Translations under genes and position numbers: made by a program
IMG/VR virus record: IMGVR_UViG_3300008451_000420
Span: 1 to 25,137 of that record
Length of the DNA: 25,137 nucleotides
Direction: 5' to 3' (one strand)
DNA from: a virus
Shown: positions 9,153-15,472 of the stretch, piece after piece
How the letters are laid out: the number at the start of each line of letters is the position of its first letter
How positions within the stretch are numbered: position 1 is the first letter of the stretch
The notes under the pieces: generated by a model
The model's input: the letters and a program-made list of their open reading frames with translations, nothing else
Databases searched by the model: none
What the model was told of the DNA's origin: nothing

Positions 9153-9797
9153 ATGGCGAATTCTATTTTAGATCGTATGTTTATTAAACTTAGTGAAATG
9201 TTGGATAATTCTATCAAGTTGGCAGAGGTTCAGTTGGAAAATGGATCCTCTCTTACTCAAGAATCAGAAGAGTTCATCATTGGTGATCTCATCTATGTTC
9301 AAGATGTAGAGGGAAATGTTGTTCCTGCTGAAGTTTCAATGTCTTACACAGCTATTGATGGTACAATTTACACAACTGATGAAAACGGTGCGTTGGCTTC
9401 TATTTCAGCACCAGAAGTTGTAGAAGAAGTTGAACCTGTAGTTGAAGAAGGTGACCAACCTGGTGCAGAGGAAGTAGTAGAAGTGATTGAAGCTGCTGAA
9501 GTTGAAATCACTGTTGAAACTCCCACTGAAGAAACAGTAGCTGAAGAGAATTCTGCTGCTATTCACGAGGCTCAAATGCAATCAATGATTGCTGCTATTG
9601 GTGAGCTTATGAATAGAGTGGAAAGCTTAGAAGCTAGAGTTGCTGAATTATCTGGTATTACTACTGAGTTGTCTAAACAACCTGCAGCACTTTCTTTGAG
9701 TGCTATCCCTCAAACTAATGAGAAGCCACTTTCTCGTGAAGAAGCAAGAATTGCTAGATTAAGAGCAATGGCTGAACAAGAAAAAAACAAAAACTAA
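9153..9797 (+). CDS. Probable head scaffolding protein
   Basis: The 214-residue protein lies directly between the protease and the major capsid protein, the classical scaffold slot. Its middle (about residues 85-130) is a very acidic, Val/Glu/Thr-rich disordered segment, followed by a likely coiled coil (about 137-168, MQSMIAAIGELMNRVESLEA) and a basic, charged C-terminus (EEARIARLRAMAEQEKNKN), which in known scaffolds contacts the coat protein. No cysteine is present. There is no sequence motif that proves a family, as is usual for scaffolds, so the call rests on composition and location. It is 22 bases from the capsid start, with an A-rich spacer, and both genes lie between two terminators. 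It is the probable substrate of the protease. Confidence 0.7.
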   Translation: MANSILDRMFIKLSEMLDNSIKLAEVQLENGSSLTQESEEFIIGDLIYVQDVEGNVVPAEVSMSYTAIDGTIYTTDENGALASISAPEVVEEVEPVVEEGDQPGAEEVVEVIEAAEVEITVETPTEETVAEENSAAIHEAQMQSMIAAIGELMNRVESLEARVAELSGITTELSKQPAALSLSAIPQTNEKPLSREEARIARLRAMAEQEKNKN

Positions 9798-9819
9798 AAA
9801 ACCCTAAAAAAATAAAACT

Positions 9820-10734
9820 ATGAATTTAAAATTCTCTGCAAGTTATAGCTCAATCTCCAAGTATGTTGATGAGTTGTATGATGGCTTCGTGCCCTCAGTA
9901 GTTGGTAAAGCTCGTACTACTGAATTTATTACTGTTGTACCTGATGTTAAGTACAGTAAAGTTGTTCCTACTGTTAACTCAACTGTAGACTTCGCTGATG
10001 CTTCTTCTTGTGCTACTTTTGACAACAATGGTACTACTGCTGTTGTTGGTGTTACTTTGACTACTTCTTATTTGAAGTATGAAGAGAAGTTGTGTTTGAA
10101 TGAAATGGAGCAGTACTACTTTGGTCAGTATATGACTAAAGGTTCTGATCAAGAGTCTCTTCCTTTTGAGCAAGCATTTATGGATGAGAAGATGGGTAAG
10201 TTGGCTAAGAAATTGGACACTATCTTCTGGCAAGGTAATACTACTCCTTCTATCACTGGTATTCTTTCTCAAGTACAAACTGGTGGTATCAACGTAACTG
10301 GTTCTTCTTTCGCAGTTTCTACTGCTGCTAACAATGGTGTTGTTGCTACATTCGATGCAATGTATGATGCTCTTGGTGCAGATATGAAAGGTGAAGAGTT
10401 GGTATTGTTCTGTGGACAAGATACTTTTGATAAGTACACTCGTTCTCTTCGTAACTTGAACTTCTACCACTTCACTCCAGATGAAATTGAAGGTGGATCT
10501 GTAAGAATGTTTGGTGCTCGTAACGTAACTGTAGTTGCTACTGTAGGTTTGAATGGTCAGAACAAAGCTGTATTGACTAAAGGTTCTTTCTTGATGTGGG
10601 GAACTGATTTAGCTCCTACTGAAGAGCCAATCAAAGCTCACTATGACTTCGTATTGGATAGCTTGTTGCTTCGCTACAAAGTTAAGATTGCTGCTGGTAT
10701 TGCTTTCGTAGCTTCTGCTGTAATTGGACGATAA
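9820..10734 (+). CDS. Major capsid protein (HK97-fold type)
   Basis: This 304-residue protein has the features of a major coat protein of a Bacteroidetes siphophage: an N-terminal helix (SSISKYVDELYDGFVPSVVGK), a long helical 'spine' region with EKLCLNEMEQYYFGQYM and MDEKMGKLAKKLDTIFWQGN (about 85-145), and beta-rich P/A-domain strands (VRMFGARNVTVVATVGLNGQ, and DFVLDSLLLRYKVKIAAGIAFV near the end). Its codon use stands out from the tail genes, with more C-ending codons such as TTC, AAC and ATC, as expected for the most expressed protein. Strong terminators lie before the scaffold and after this gene. The N-terminus shows no long delta domain, in line with a separate scaffold. A fold prediction would be needed to prove the HK97 fold. 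Confidence 0.85.
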   Translation: MNLKFSASYSSISKYVDELYDGFVPSVVGKARTTEFITVVPDVKYSKVVPTVNSTVDFADASSCATFDNNGTTAVVGVTLTTSYLKYEEKLCLNEMEQYYFGQYMTKGSDQESLPFEQAFMDEKMGKLAKKLDTIFWQGNTTPSITGILSQVQTGGINVTGSSFAVSTAANNGVVATFDAMYDALGADMKGEELVLFCGQDTFDKYTRSLRNLNFYHFTPDEIEGGSVRMFGARNVTVVATVGLNGQNKAVLTKGSFLMWGTDLAPTEEPIKAHYDFVLDSLLLRYKVKIAAGIAFVASAVIGR

Positions 10735-10757
10735 GGATTAACACTATGAATCAGATT

Positions 10758-10783
10758 AGGGGAGGCCAGTCCTCCCCTTTTTT
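10758..10783 (+). terminator. Strong intrinsic terminator after capsid gene
   Basis: AGGGGAGG (10758-10765) pairs perfectly with CCTCCCCT (10771-10778) over a 5-base loop, followed by TTTTTT. It closes the scaffold-capsid unit. Confidence 0.9.
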
Positions 10784-10799
10784 GTAAGAAGTAACAGAA

Positions 10800-10841
10800 A
10801 ACTTAAAAATTAAAAAATTAAAAACTTAAAAAACTAAAAAT
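10800..10841 (+). promoter_or_regulatory. A-rich leader of tail tube gene
   Basis: The 42 bases before the tail tube ATG are almost only A and T and consist of imperfect repeats of ACTTAAAAA / ATTAAAAA. There is no Shine-Dalgarno sequence. An unstructured A-rich leader is known to favour initiation in Bacteroidetes, so this probably supports high tail tube output. Confidence 0.5.
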
Positions 10842-11369
10842 ATGGCTTGTTCATCTATTACAACTGCTAGAGGACTCGGATGTGTGAAATCCATCGGAGG
10901 AATCAAGGGTGTATATTTAGCATCATTTGATGATGTAGATAGTTTTGCTGTTGATGGAGATGGTAAAATCACTGGTTTTACTATGGGTGCTTCTAAGAAG
11001 TTCTATCAATACTTAACTGTACAAGAAACCTCTTCTGCAGGTTTCGCACCCACTGCTAACGTACAAAACCAATCTTTGTACTTCAATGAAACTTTGACTT
11101 TGGCACTACACAAGTATGATGCTACTCTTCGTAATCAAATCATCGCTATGGCTTCTAATACATTAGTAGCAGTAGTTGAAACTCAATCAGGTGTATTCTA
11201 CTACCTTGGTGAGAGATCTGGTTTGGATATCAACGGAGGAGAGGGATCTACTGGTACAGCTGCTGCTGACAGAAATGGTGTATCATTGACTTTCCAAGGT
11301 ATCAATGCTAATCCTCCTCGTGAGGTTGCTGCTGCTGTAGTAGCAGGATCTGACTTTATTCAGGCATAA
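10842..11369 (+). CDS. Major tail tube protein
   Basis: A 175-residue protein with the pattern of tail tube proteins of Bacteroidetes siphophages: N-terminal ACSSITTARGLGCVKSIGG, a middle with QSLYFNETLTLALHKYDATLR (about 75-97), then VAVVETQSGVFYYLGERSGLD and GGEGSTGTAAADRNGVSLT (about 108-150), ending in an Ala/Val-rich tail. These strands would form the ring-stacking beta barrel. It has its own leader and its own terminator, which fits a protein needed in hundreds of copies. Gene order is odd: the tube gene lies between the capsid and the portal, several kilobases after the tape measure. A head decoration protein is the alternative but the 'LTLALHKYD' and 'GLDINGG' features favour the tube. 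Confidence 0.75.
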   Translation: MACSSITTARGLGCVKSIGGIKGVYLASFDDVDSFAVDGDGKITGFTMGASKKFYQYLTVQETSSAGFAPTANVQNQSLYFNETLTLALHKYDATLRNQIIAMASNTLVAVVETQSGVFYYLGERSGLDINGGEGSTGTAAADRNGVSLTFQGINANPPREVAAAVVAGSDFIQA

Positions 11370-11390
11370 TCTTTTGTATTGTTAATAAAG

Positions 11391-11418
11391 AAGGTGTATC
11401 GAAAGGTACACCTTTTTT
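11391..11418 (+). terminator. Intrinsic terminator after tail tube gene
   Basis: AAGGTGTA (11391-11398) pairs with TACACCTT (11407-11414), 8-base loop, followed by further Ts to 11418. It isolates the tail tube transcript from the portal group. Confidence 0.9.
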
Positions 11419-11469
11419 ATTTGTGTAAAGGAACAACTTTGGTTACATATTTTAAATTAAAAGCTTAAT

Positions 11470-11817
11470 ATGTTTACAATTCAATCAACTAATGTGTATA
11501 ATGCTTACATCACACTGTACGACAAGATCGACACTACAGTGACTGGAGCTACGTACACATATGAGTTGGTGAAGGAAGGTGACACACAAACTGTAGAATT
11601 ACTAAATGTAACAGGATATTCAACCTACACAATCATTGAGATTGATCCTGTTAATGATGATTTGAGTGCAGGGCAATATACTCTAGTAGTAACAGAAACA
11701 GTTGATGCTGTACCCACTGTAATTTACACTGACAGAGTAGATGTTACAATTGAACCTTCCAATACTACATACTCACCAACTGTTACTAAGAAACAGTATA
11801 AACCAAATTCGTTATGA
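11470..11817 (+). CDS. Small beta-rich virion protein of unknown function
   Basis: A 115-residue protein, Thr/Val/Tyr-rich and without cysteine, that reads as one Ig-like beta sandwich (strands such as YTYELVKEG, GYSTYTIIEID, GQYTLVVTETV, VIYTDRVDVTI). Its stop overlaps the portal start in an ATGA junction (11814-11817), so translation of the two is coupled. It uses TGA, one of very few genes here not ending in TAA. The location next to the portal suggests a structural protein such as a decoration or neck accessory, but nothing in the sequence proves this. The leader ATATTTTAAATTAAAA lies 23 bases before the start and resembles the A/T element of other genes. Confidence 0.7.
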   Translation: MFTIQSTNVYNAYITLYDKIDTTVTGATYTYELVKEGDTQTVELLNVTGYSTYTIIEIDPVNDDLSAGQYTLVVTETVDAVPTVIYTDRVDVTIEPSNTTYSPTVTKKQYKPNSL

Positions 11818-13016
11818 TGGAACAAAATTCTAAACATTTCTTTAAGTTAGCTGCTGAGAAGTACAATGTACCAAACCCTGTAGAAGGGGTAAAAGGTGGT
11901 AAGCAATATGTAACTTGGGGTGAGGATAACTTATGGCCTCAAACAGCTATCAATCTTACTGAAATTTCAACTATTCATAATGCTTGTATCCAAAAGAAAC
12001 TGGAGTTTGCATTAGGTCAAAAAATTACTTACACTGCTAATGATTCCTTTTTAGCTCAAGTCAATGGTAACTACGAGAATATCATTGATATCTACAACAA
12101 GTGTATCTATGACTATATTGTGTACAAAGAGTATGCAATCAATGTAGTATGGTCAAAAGATGGTAAATCCATCTCTATTATGGAGCACGTAGATATGAGT
12201 AGAGTTAGAAAGGGTAAAAAAGATGCTTATGGTGACATTACTACTTATTATGTATGTGCTGACTGGTCAGACACAAAAAGGAATGCAATCAATGAAATCC
12301 CTGCGTTCAGTAAAGAGGATGCTATTGATGCTCCTTCTCAATTGTTTGTTTTCAGTACGTACAATCCTACTCAACAGTACTACTCAAAACCTGATTATCT
12401 TGCAGCACTTGCATACATTTACCTTGATTTTGAGATTGCAAACTTTCATATTAGCAACATTAAGAATGGATTTTTCCCTTCTTTGTTACTAAATCTACGT
12501 ACACAAACTGACTCTCAAGAAGAAAGAGATGACATTTGGACAGAATTAGCAAGACAATACAAGGGTTCTAGAAATGCAGGAGAAGTTATGGTATCATTCT
12601 CTCCAGAAGGTGTAGATGCAGAGCAAATTCAAGCTAATACAAACTCTGAATTGTTTGTTACATTGAATAATATGGTACAACAATACATTCTAACTGCTCA
12701 CAGAATCACCTCTCCTATGTTGTTAGGTATTAAATCTGAGGGTCAACTTGGAGGTAGAACAGAGATTGTAGATGCAACAGAATTGTTTTTGAATGGTGTT
12801 ATTATTCCTATTCAAAATCAAGTTATTTCAGGTATTACTAGACTTTTGAAATCTAGTGATTACTCAGTTGAGTTTCATATTGAACAAGTACAACCAGTAG
12901 CAAACACAATGAGTGATTCTTTGATGGAAAAAGTACTTACCCAGGATGAAATTAGAGAGATGTATGGTTATGAACCACTAAATACCACCACGGAAGGAGA
13001 ACAAAACAATGGCTAA
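11814..13016 (+). CDS. Portal protein
   Basis: The 400-residue protein has the hallmarks of a small phage portal: an N-terminal clip/wing region with YVTWGEDNLWP (about 32-42), then a stem with IHNACIQKKLEFALGQKITY, the central KEYAINVVWSKDG and SIMEHVDMSRVR, a helical part (LYIYLDFEIANFHISNIKNGFFPSLLLNL, about 200-230), and HRITSPMLLGIKSEGQLGG (about 295-315), a conserved portal signature, followed by GVIIPIQNQVI. Portals form the dodecameric ring through which DNA enters and leaves and to which the terminase docks. It overlaps the 115-residue gene at ATGA and overlaps the connector gene by 8 bases, so all three form one operon. It is unusual that the portal follows the capsid and tail tube and lies about 8 kb from the terminase genes. 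Confidence 0.88.
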   Translation: MMEQNSKHFFKLAAEKYNVPNPVEGVKGGKQYVTWGEDNLWPQTAINLTEISTIHNACIQKKLEFALGQKITYTANDSFLAQVNGNYENIIDIYNKCIYDYIVYKEYAINVVWSKDGKSISIMEHVDMSRVRKGKKDAYGDITTYYVCADWSDTKRNAINEIPAFSKEDAIDAPSQLFVFSTYNPTQQYYSKPDYLAALAYIYLDFEIANFHISNIKNGFFPSLLLNLRTQTDSQEERDDIWTELARQYKGSRNAGEVMVSFSPEGVDAEQIQANTNSELFVTLNNMVQQYILTAHRITSPMLLGIKSEGQLGGRTEIVDATELFLNGVIIPIQNQVISGITRLLKSSDYSVEFHIEQVQPVANTMSDSLMEKVLTQDEIREMYGYEPLNTTTEGEQNNG

Positions 13017-13569
13017 TATTATTTTACTTGTTGACACTGATTATGTGAAGCAGAACTCTTTTTTGATTGAGAGTATTGAAGAGAAGTACATTGAGATTTC
13101 TATTATGAACTCTCAAAGATTGTATATTGAGCCTATTTTAGGTAGTAAATTGTATAAGAAACTTCAAACACTTATTAATGATGATTCCATCAATGCTACT
13201 GGAAACACTGCATACAAGAGTTTGTTGGATGAATATGTGGTTCCTGCACTCACTTATATGACAATGTATGAGTGTATTTTACCACTTACTTACAAAGTAA
13301 CCCCTAAAGGGTTGATTAGGAATAACAATGAGAACTCTGAATTACCATCAGCAGAAGAAATTAGATATCTAAGTGGTCAATTTAGCCAAAGAGGAGAGAA
13401 GTTTCTTGAATTATTGAGAAAGTATCTTATGGATGATACATACAATCAGAACTTACCAGAGTACAATTCATCTGATTTACAAAGCTCAGAGGTAGCACCA
13501 GATACAAAATCACAATATAAAACTTCTATTTATGTTAAACGTAACAACAGGTGTAGATACGATTTCTAA
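13009..13569 (+). CDS. Head-tail connector-like protein
   Basis: A mostly helical 186-residue protein overlapping the portal gene by 8 bases. The N-terminal VDTDYVKQNSFLIESIEEKYIEISIMNSQRLYIEPILGSKLYKKLQ (seen in parts, about residues 8-53) is a pattern I know from head-tail connector (gp6-like) proteins of Bacteroidetes phages, where helices form a ring under the portal. The C-terminal third is polar and probably disordered, ending in YVKRNNRCRYDF. It follows the portal, as such connectors usually do. The family assignment is by pattern only. It has no enzyme motif and no membrane segment. Confidence 0.65.
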   Translation: MANIILLVDTDYVKQNSFLIESIEEKYIEISIMNSQRLYIEPILGSKLYKKLQTLINDDSINATGNTAYKSLLDEYVVPALTYMTMYECILPLTYKVTPKGLIRNNNENSELPSAEEIRYLSGQFSQRGEKFLELLRKYLMDDTYNQNLPEYNSSDLQSSEVAPDTKSQYKTSIYVKRNNRCRYDF

Positions 13570-13579
13570 TAACAATACT

Positions 13580-13969
13580 ATGAAAAGCTGGTTAATCTCT
13601 ATATTGGTGTCAGTTTTGGCAGCATTATCTCCAATTGTACCCTTATTTATTACTGCTACATTGCTTATTGTAGGTGATATGATATTTGCTTTGTATCGAG
13701 CCTACAAGAATAATGTACCAATTACATCTAGAAAACTCTCTCAAATACTACCAAAGCTTATCCTATACAATATTGGGATATTATTAGCATTCTTAGTAGA
13801 GCAGTACATATTAGTAGGATCAATACCAGTTAGTAAATTAACAGTAGGTGCAATTGCCCTAGTAGAAATGAAGAGTATTGATGAAAGTTTTCAAGCTATC
13901 TTTGGATATAGCCTATATTCTAAATTATTAGCAGCAATAAAGAGACCTGAGCAGAATCCTAACAAGTAA
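13580..13969 (+). CDS. Holin (phage_holin family)
   Basis: From the ATG at 13580 the protein has 129 residues, starts MKSWLISILVSVLAAL and holds three likely membrane segments (about residues 4-20, 24-41 and 58-77), a loop with TSRKL between the second and third, and a C-terminus with EMKSIDESFQAIFG, both typical of the holin_4 type family. It would open the inner membrane to release the lysin. I prefer 13580 to an upstream in-frame ATG at 13532 because that one would overlap the connector gene by 38 bases and add a polar, non-membrane stretch. The other lysis genes lie on the opposite strand beyond the large RNA, so holin and lysin are in different transcripts. A strong terminator follows. 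Confidence 0.75.
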   Translation: MKSWLISILVSVLAALSPIVPLFITATLLIVGDMIFALYRAYKNNVPITSRKLSQILPKLILYNIGILLAFLVEQYILVGSIPVSKLTVGAIALVEMKSIDESFQAIFGYSLYSKLLAAIKRPEQNPNK

Positions 13970-13987
13970 AAATGTAGCAGAAAAGAT

Positions 13988-14014
13988 AAAAGGGGCAATT
14001 AAGCCCCTTTTTTT
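13988..14014. terminator. Bidirectional intrinsic terminator
   Basis: AAAGGGGC (13989-13996) pairs with GCCCCTTT (14003-14010) over a 6-base loop. Seven Ts follow on the plus strand, and four Ts on the minus strand. It ends the holin transcript and, from the other side, the small zinc-ribbon gene whose stop is two bases away. Confidence 0.85.
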
Positions 14015-14015
14015 G

Positions 14016-14162
14016 TTACCAATTTGCAAACTTTACTAATTCTTTTCTCTCTTTACTATCAGGTTTGGTATTTCTATACTGATAGATGAACTCACATTTT
14101 GGACATCTTCTTCTATTGTTATCTATTAGGATGTTACATCCTTTTGTTTTACAGGTTTTCAT
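14016..14162 (-). CDS. 48-residue zinc-ribbon protein
   Basis: A short minus-strand frame begins at 14162 (MKTCKTKGC...) and stops at 14016. It has C4, C9, C20 and C23 (CxxxxC and CPKC), the layout of a zinc ribbon, with a very basic stretch (NNRRR) between the pairs and a charged C-terminus. The start has an A-rich leader (AACAAACAAAAAT). It sits just downstream of the large structured RNA and ends next to a terminator, so one transcript could contain both. It may bind RNA or DNA or the RNA polymerase; there is no evidence for which. Ribbons of this size are common in phages and mostly unstudied. Confidence 0.7.
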   Translation of the reverse strand: MKTCKTKGCNILIDNNRRRCPKCEFIYQYRNTKPDSKERKELVKFANW

Positions 14163-14179
14163 ATTTTTGTTTGTTTAGT

Positions 14180-14738
14180 TACATCGTTAAAATCTCCTTT
14201 ACATACTTTTTCCCTTAACAAAAGGAAAAGAGTATAAAAAAATATAATCTTTCTTTTGATGTAATAGCTTCGATGTGTTTATCAACAAATCTAAGCCTTA
14301 AATTAGCAACTTATAGAGTAACAGTGTTTCAGATTGCTCTGATGCCTCGTGTTAGTGATTTAAGATGCTCAATCCTGTATTTCTCAGGGGAGACTTACTT
14401 CTTTACTATTCGTTCACTAACTACTCATTACTCACTTCGTGTACTAACAATTTTCGGGAGTATCGGAGAAAACCACTTTCAAGATGACAATAACTAATGT
14501 TATTCACTCTACTCGCATAATCCAACTTCTGAGCTGCTAACTATCATTTGACCCTCACAGCTGTCATACCCATACCTTATAGGGTATCTCCCTCGTATTA
14601 CTGCGCTATAATGCTTTCCATTATAGTGTCTTACGTAAGTTACGGTAGGTTTTTATTTAATTTTAAATGGAGAAAAACCTAACTTGAAAAAACTCATTGA
14701 ACAATTGATGTTTGACAGACACCTTACTGACCTTTCGA
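14180..14738 (-). ncRNA. Large structured non-coding RNA, possibly an ornate phage RNA
   Basis: About 560 bases hold no believable gene but many perfect helices on the minus strand. These are TAGGTTTTT/AAAAACCTA with inner ATTTAA/TTAAAT (14646-14681); CTATAATG/CATTATAG (14606-14626); ATACC/GGTAT (14572-14587); AGCTG/CAGCT (14532-14562); AATAAC/GTTATT (14489-14504); GAGTA/TACTC (14458-14514); GTTAGTGA/TCACTAAC (14351-14421); a 5-bp stem with a GCAA tetraloop (14329-14342); and GATGTAA/TTACATC (14179-14264). A 14-bp hairpin occupies 14203-14235. GC content is visibly higher than in neighbouring genes. A well-formed promoter lies just upstream. Size and setting recall phage RNAs such as GOLLD and ROOL, but I see no motif proving either. 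The 3' end is not clear; it may run on into the zinc-ribbon gene. Confidence 0.65.
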
Positions 14739-14742
14739 TATT

Positions 14743-14773
14743 CAAATTTACGAAGTAAATTCTACACTGCAAA
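14743..14773 (-). promoter_or_regulatory. Bacteroidetes-type promoter for the structured RNA
   Basis: On the minus strand TTTG (14773-14770) is followed after exactly 19 bases by TAAATTTG (14750-14743), a full match to the Bacteroidetes consensus TTTG-N19-21-TAnnTTTG. Transcription should start about 5-7 bases downstream, near 14737. No coding frame starts there, which supports a non-coding transcript. Confidence 0.7.
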
Positions 14774-14814
14774 ACTTTTTTTCATATTCCAGTCACTTTT
14801 TTGTGTCACTGTAG

Positions 14815-14846
14815 CAAAAAAGAAACCCTCCTTTTTGGGGAGGGTT
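14815..14846 (-). terminator. Terminator of minus-strand lysis group
   Basis: AACCCTCC (14824-14831) and GGAGGGTT (14839-14846) form an 8-bp stem. On the minus strand it is followed by TCTTTTTT, so it ends the transcript of the lysin, spanin and small CxxC genes, 40 bases before the RNA promoter. Confidence 0.85.
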
Positions 14847-14848
14847 GG

Positions 14849-14885
14849 TCTATTAGTGCTACTAATAGAGGGGTTCTTAGGAACC
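14849..14885 (-). other. Two extra hairpins ahead of the lysis terminator
   Basis: TCTATTAG/CTAATAGA (14849-14869) and GGTTC/GAACC (14872-14885) are perfect stems lying directly upstream of the terminator on the minus strand. The stop codon of the 54-residue gene falls in the loop of the second one. Together with the terminator they form a row of three stems. Confidence 0.55.
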
Positions 14886-15041
14886 ACATCCTTCACACTG
14901 GTAATTACTTCCTGGTGGTGGTTCACTGCTAATACCTAACTTTCTTTCTAGTTGCAATATTTCATCTTTAAGTTCCATCAATTCAAAGAAGTCTAGATTA
15001 TCTTCTAGTAACCTCTTTCTCAACAAATTTAGTTCATCCAT
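14877..15041 (-). CDS. 54-residue protein with CxxC tail, end of lysis operon
   Basis: The frame starts at 15041, its ATG sharing one base with the stop of the spanin-like gene (TAATG), and ends at 14877. The protein is a charged amphipathic helix (DELNLLRKRLLEDNLDFFEL, about residues 2-21), continues as helix to about 35, then has EPPPGSN and closes with QCEGCGS. The CxxC may bind a metal as a dimer or form a disulfide. It has no membrane segment or signal peptide. Tight coupling to the spanin-like gene suggests a shared role or shared timing, but no function is recognised. Confidence 0.7.
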   Translation of the reverse strand: MDELNLLRKRLLEDNLDFFELMELKDEILQLERKLGISSEPPPGSNYQCEGCGS

Positions 15042-15469
15042 TATAGTATATTTAGTTTTTTAAGTACAATCATTGCAATAACTGTGCAAAACAACCATAT
15101 TCCTGCTACAATTATCAACCACTTCTTCCAACTTTCCTCTACTTTCTTCTCTGCTACTACCTCCTTTGTTTTAATCTCCTGTACCTCTCTAATAGTTTGC
15201 TCTTTCAATCTTACAGTATCATACACTGTTTTGTAGCTAATCTTTACTGAATCTCTAAGATACTTGTATTCGTGTGATATTAGCTGTTTAGAGAGCCTGA
15301 ACTGTTGTCTTGGGGTAAGACCTTCATTTGGAAGAGAAACCCTGTTAGAAGTCAAATATGAGCTTCCTGCAGTACCACAACTATCTATTTGTTCCATATC
15401 ATTCTGTTGCATTACCTCTGTACTCCTACATCCTGTAAAAAGTAGCAGAAAAATTAAGTATTTCATCAT
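15041..15469 (-). CDS. Candidate one-piece spanin (lipobox plus C-terminal membrane segment)
   Basis: The 142-residue protein begins MMKYLIFLLLFTGC, a short lipoprotein signal with a lipidation Cys at 14, and ends with one strong membrane segment (about residues 117-136) followed by KKLNIL. Between them is a polar region rich in charged residues (about 50-115), likely helical. This is the topology of a u-spanin such as T1 gp11: outer membrane anchor by lipid, inner membrane anchor by a C-terminal helix, joining the membranes at the last step of lysis in Gram-negative hosts. It lies 3 bases after the lysin candidate. F at the -3 position of the lipobox is less usual. A non-lytic envelope protein is the alternative. 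Confidence 0.65.
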   Translation of the reverse strand: MMKYLIFLLLFTGCRSTEVMQQNDMEQIDSCGTAGSSYLTSNRVSLPNEGLTPRQQFRLSKQLISHEYKYLRDSVKISYKTVYDTVRLKEQTIREVQEIKTKEVVAEKKVEESWKKWLIIVAGIWLFCTVIAMIVLKKLNIL

Positions 15470-15472
15470 TAG

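Noticed and set aside
9979-10470. Minus-strand open frame of 163 codons inside the capsid gene
   Set aside because: It is a shadow frame produced by the strong codon bias of the capsid gene; no start leader and no neighbours.
10746-10787. Mini-frame MNQIRGGQSSPFL overlapping the capsid terminator
   Set aside because: Most of it is the terminator stem itself; it is too short to judge and likely chance.
12223-12492. Hydrophobic Leu/Met-rich plus frame inside the portal gene
   Set aside because: It is an out-of-frame shadow of the portal gene and has no start context.
13532-13579. Earlier holin start at 13532
   Set aside because: It would overlap the connector gene by 38 bases and add a polar, non-membrane stretch; 13580 begins directly with the first membrane segment.
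14273-14497. Plus-strand open frame of 74 codons
   Set aside because: It lies inside the helix-rich region, has odd composition for this genome, no leader, and no neighbours on its strand; the inverted repeats explain the region better.
14180-14738. Group I/II intron, tmRNA or RNase P RNA as an explanation of the RNA
   Set aside because: No CCA end, no tRNA-like arms, no recognisable catalytic-core motifs, and no split gene around it.
14712-14939. Plus-strand open frame of 75 codons
   Set aside because: It crosses the minus-strand terminator, the RNA promoter and the 3' part of the 54-residue gene, and its codons look random.
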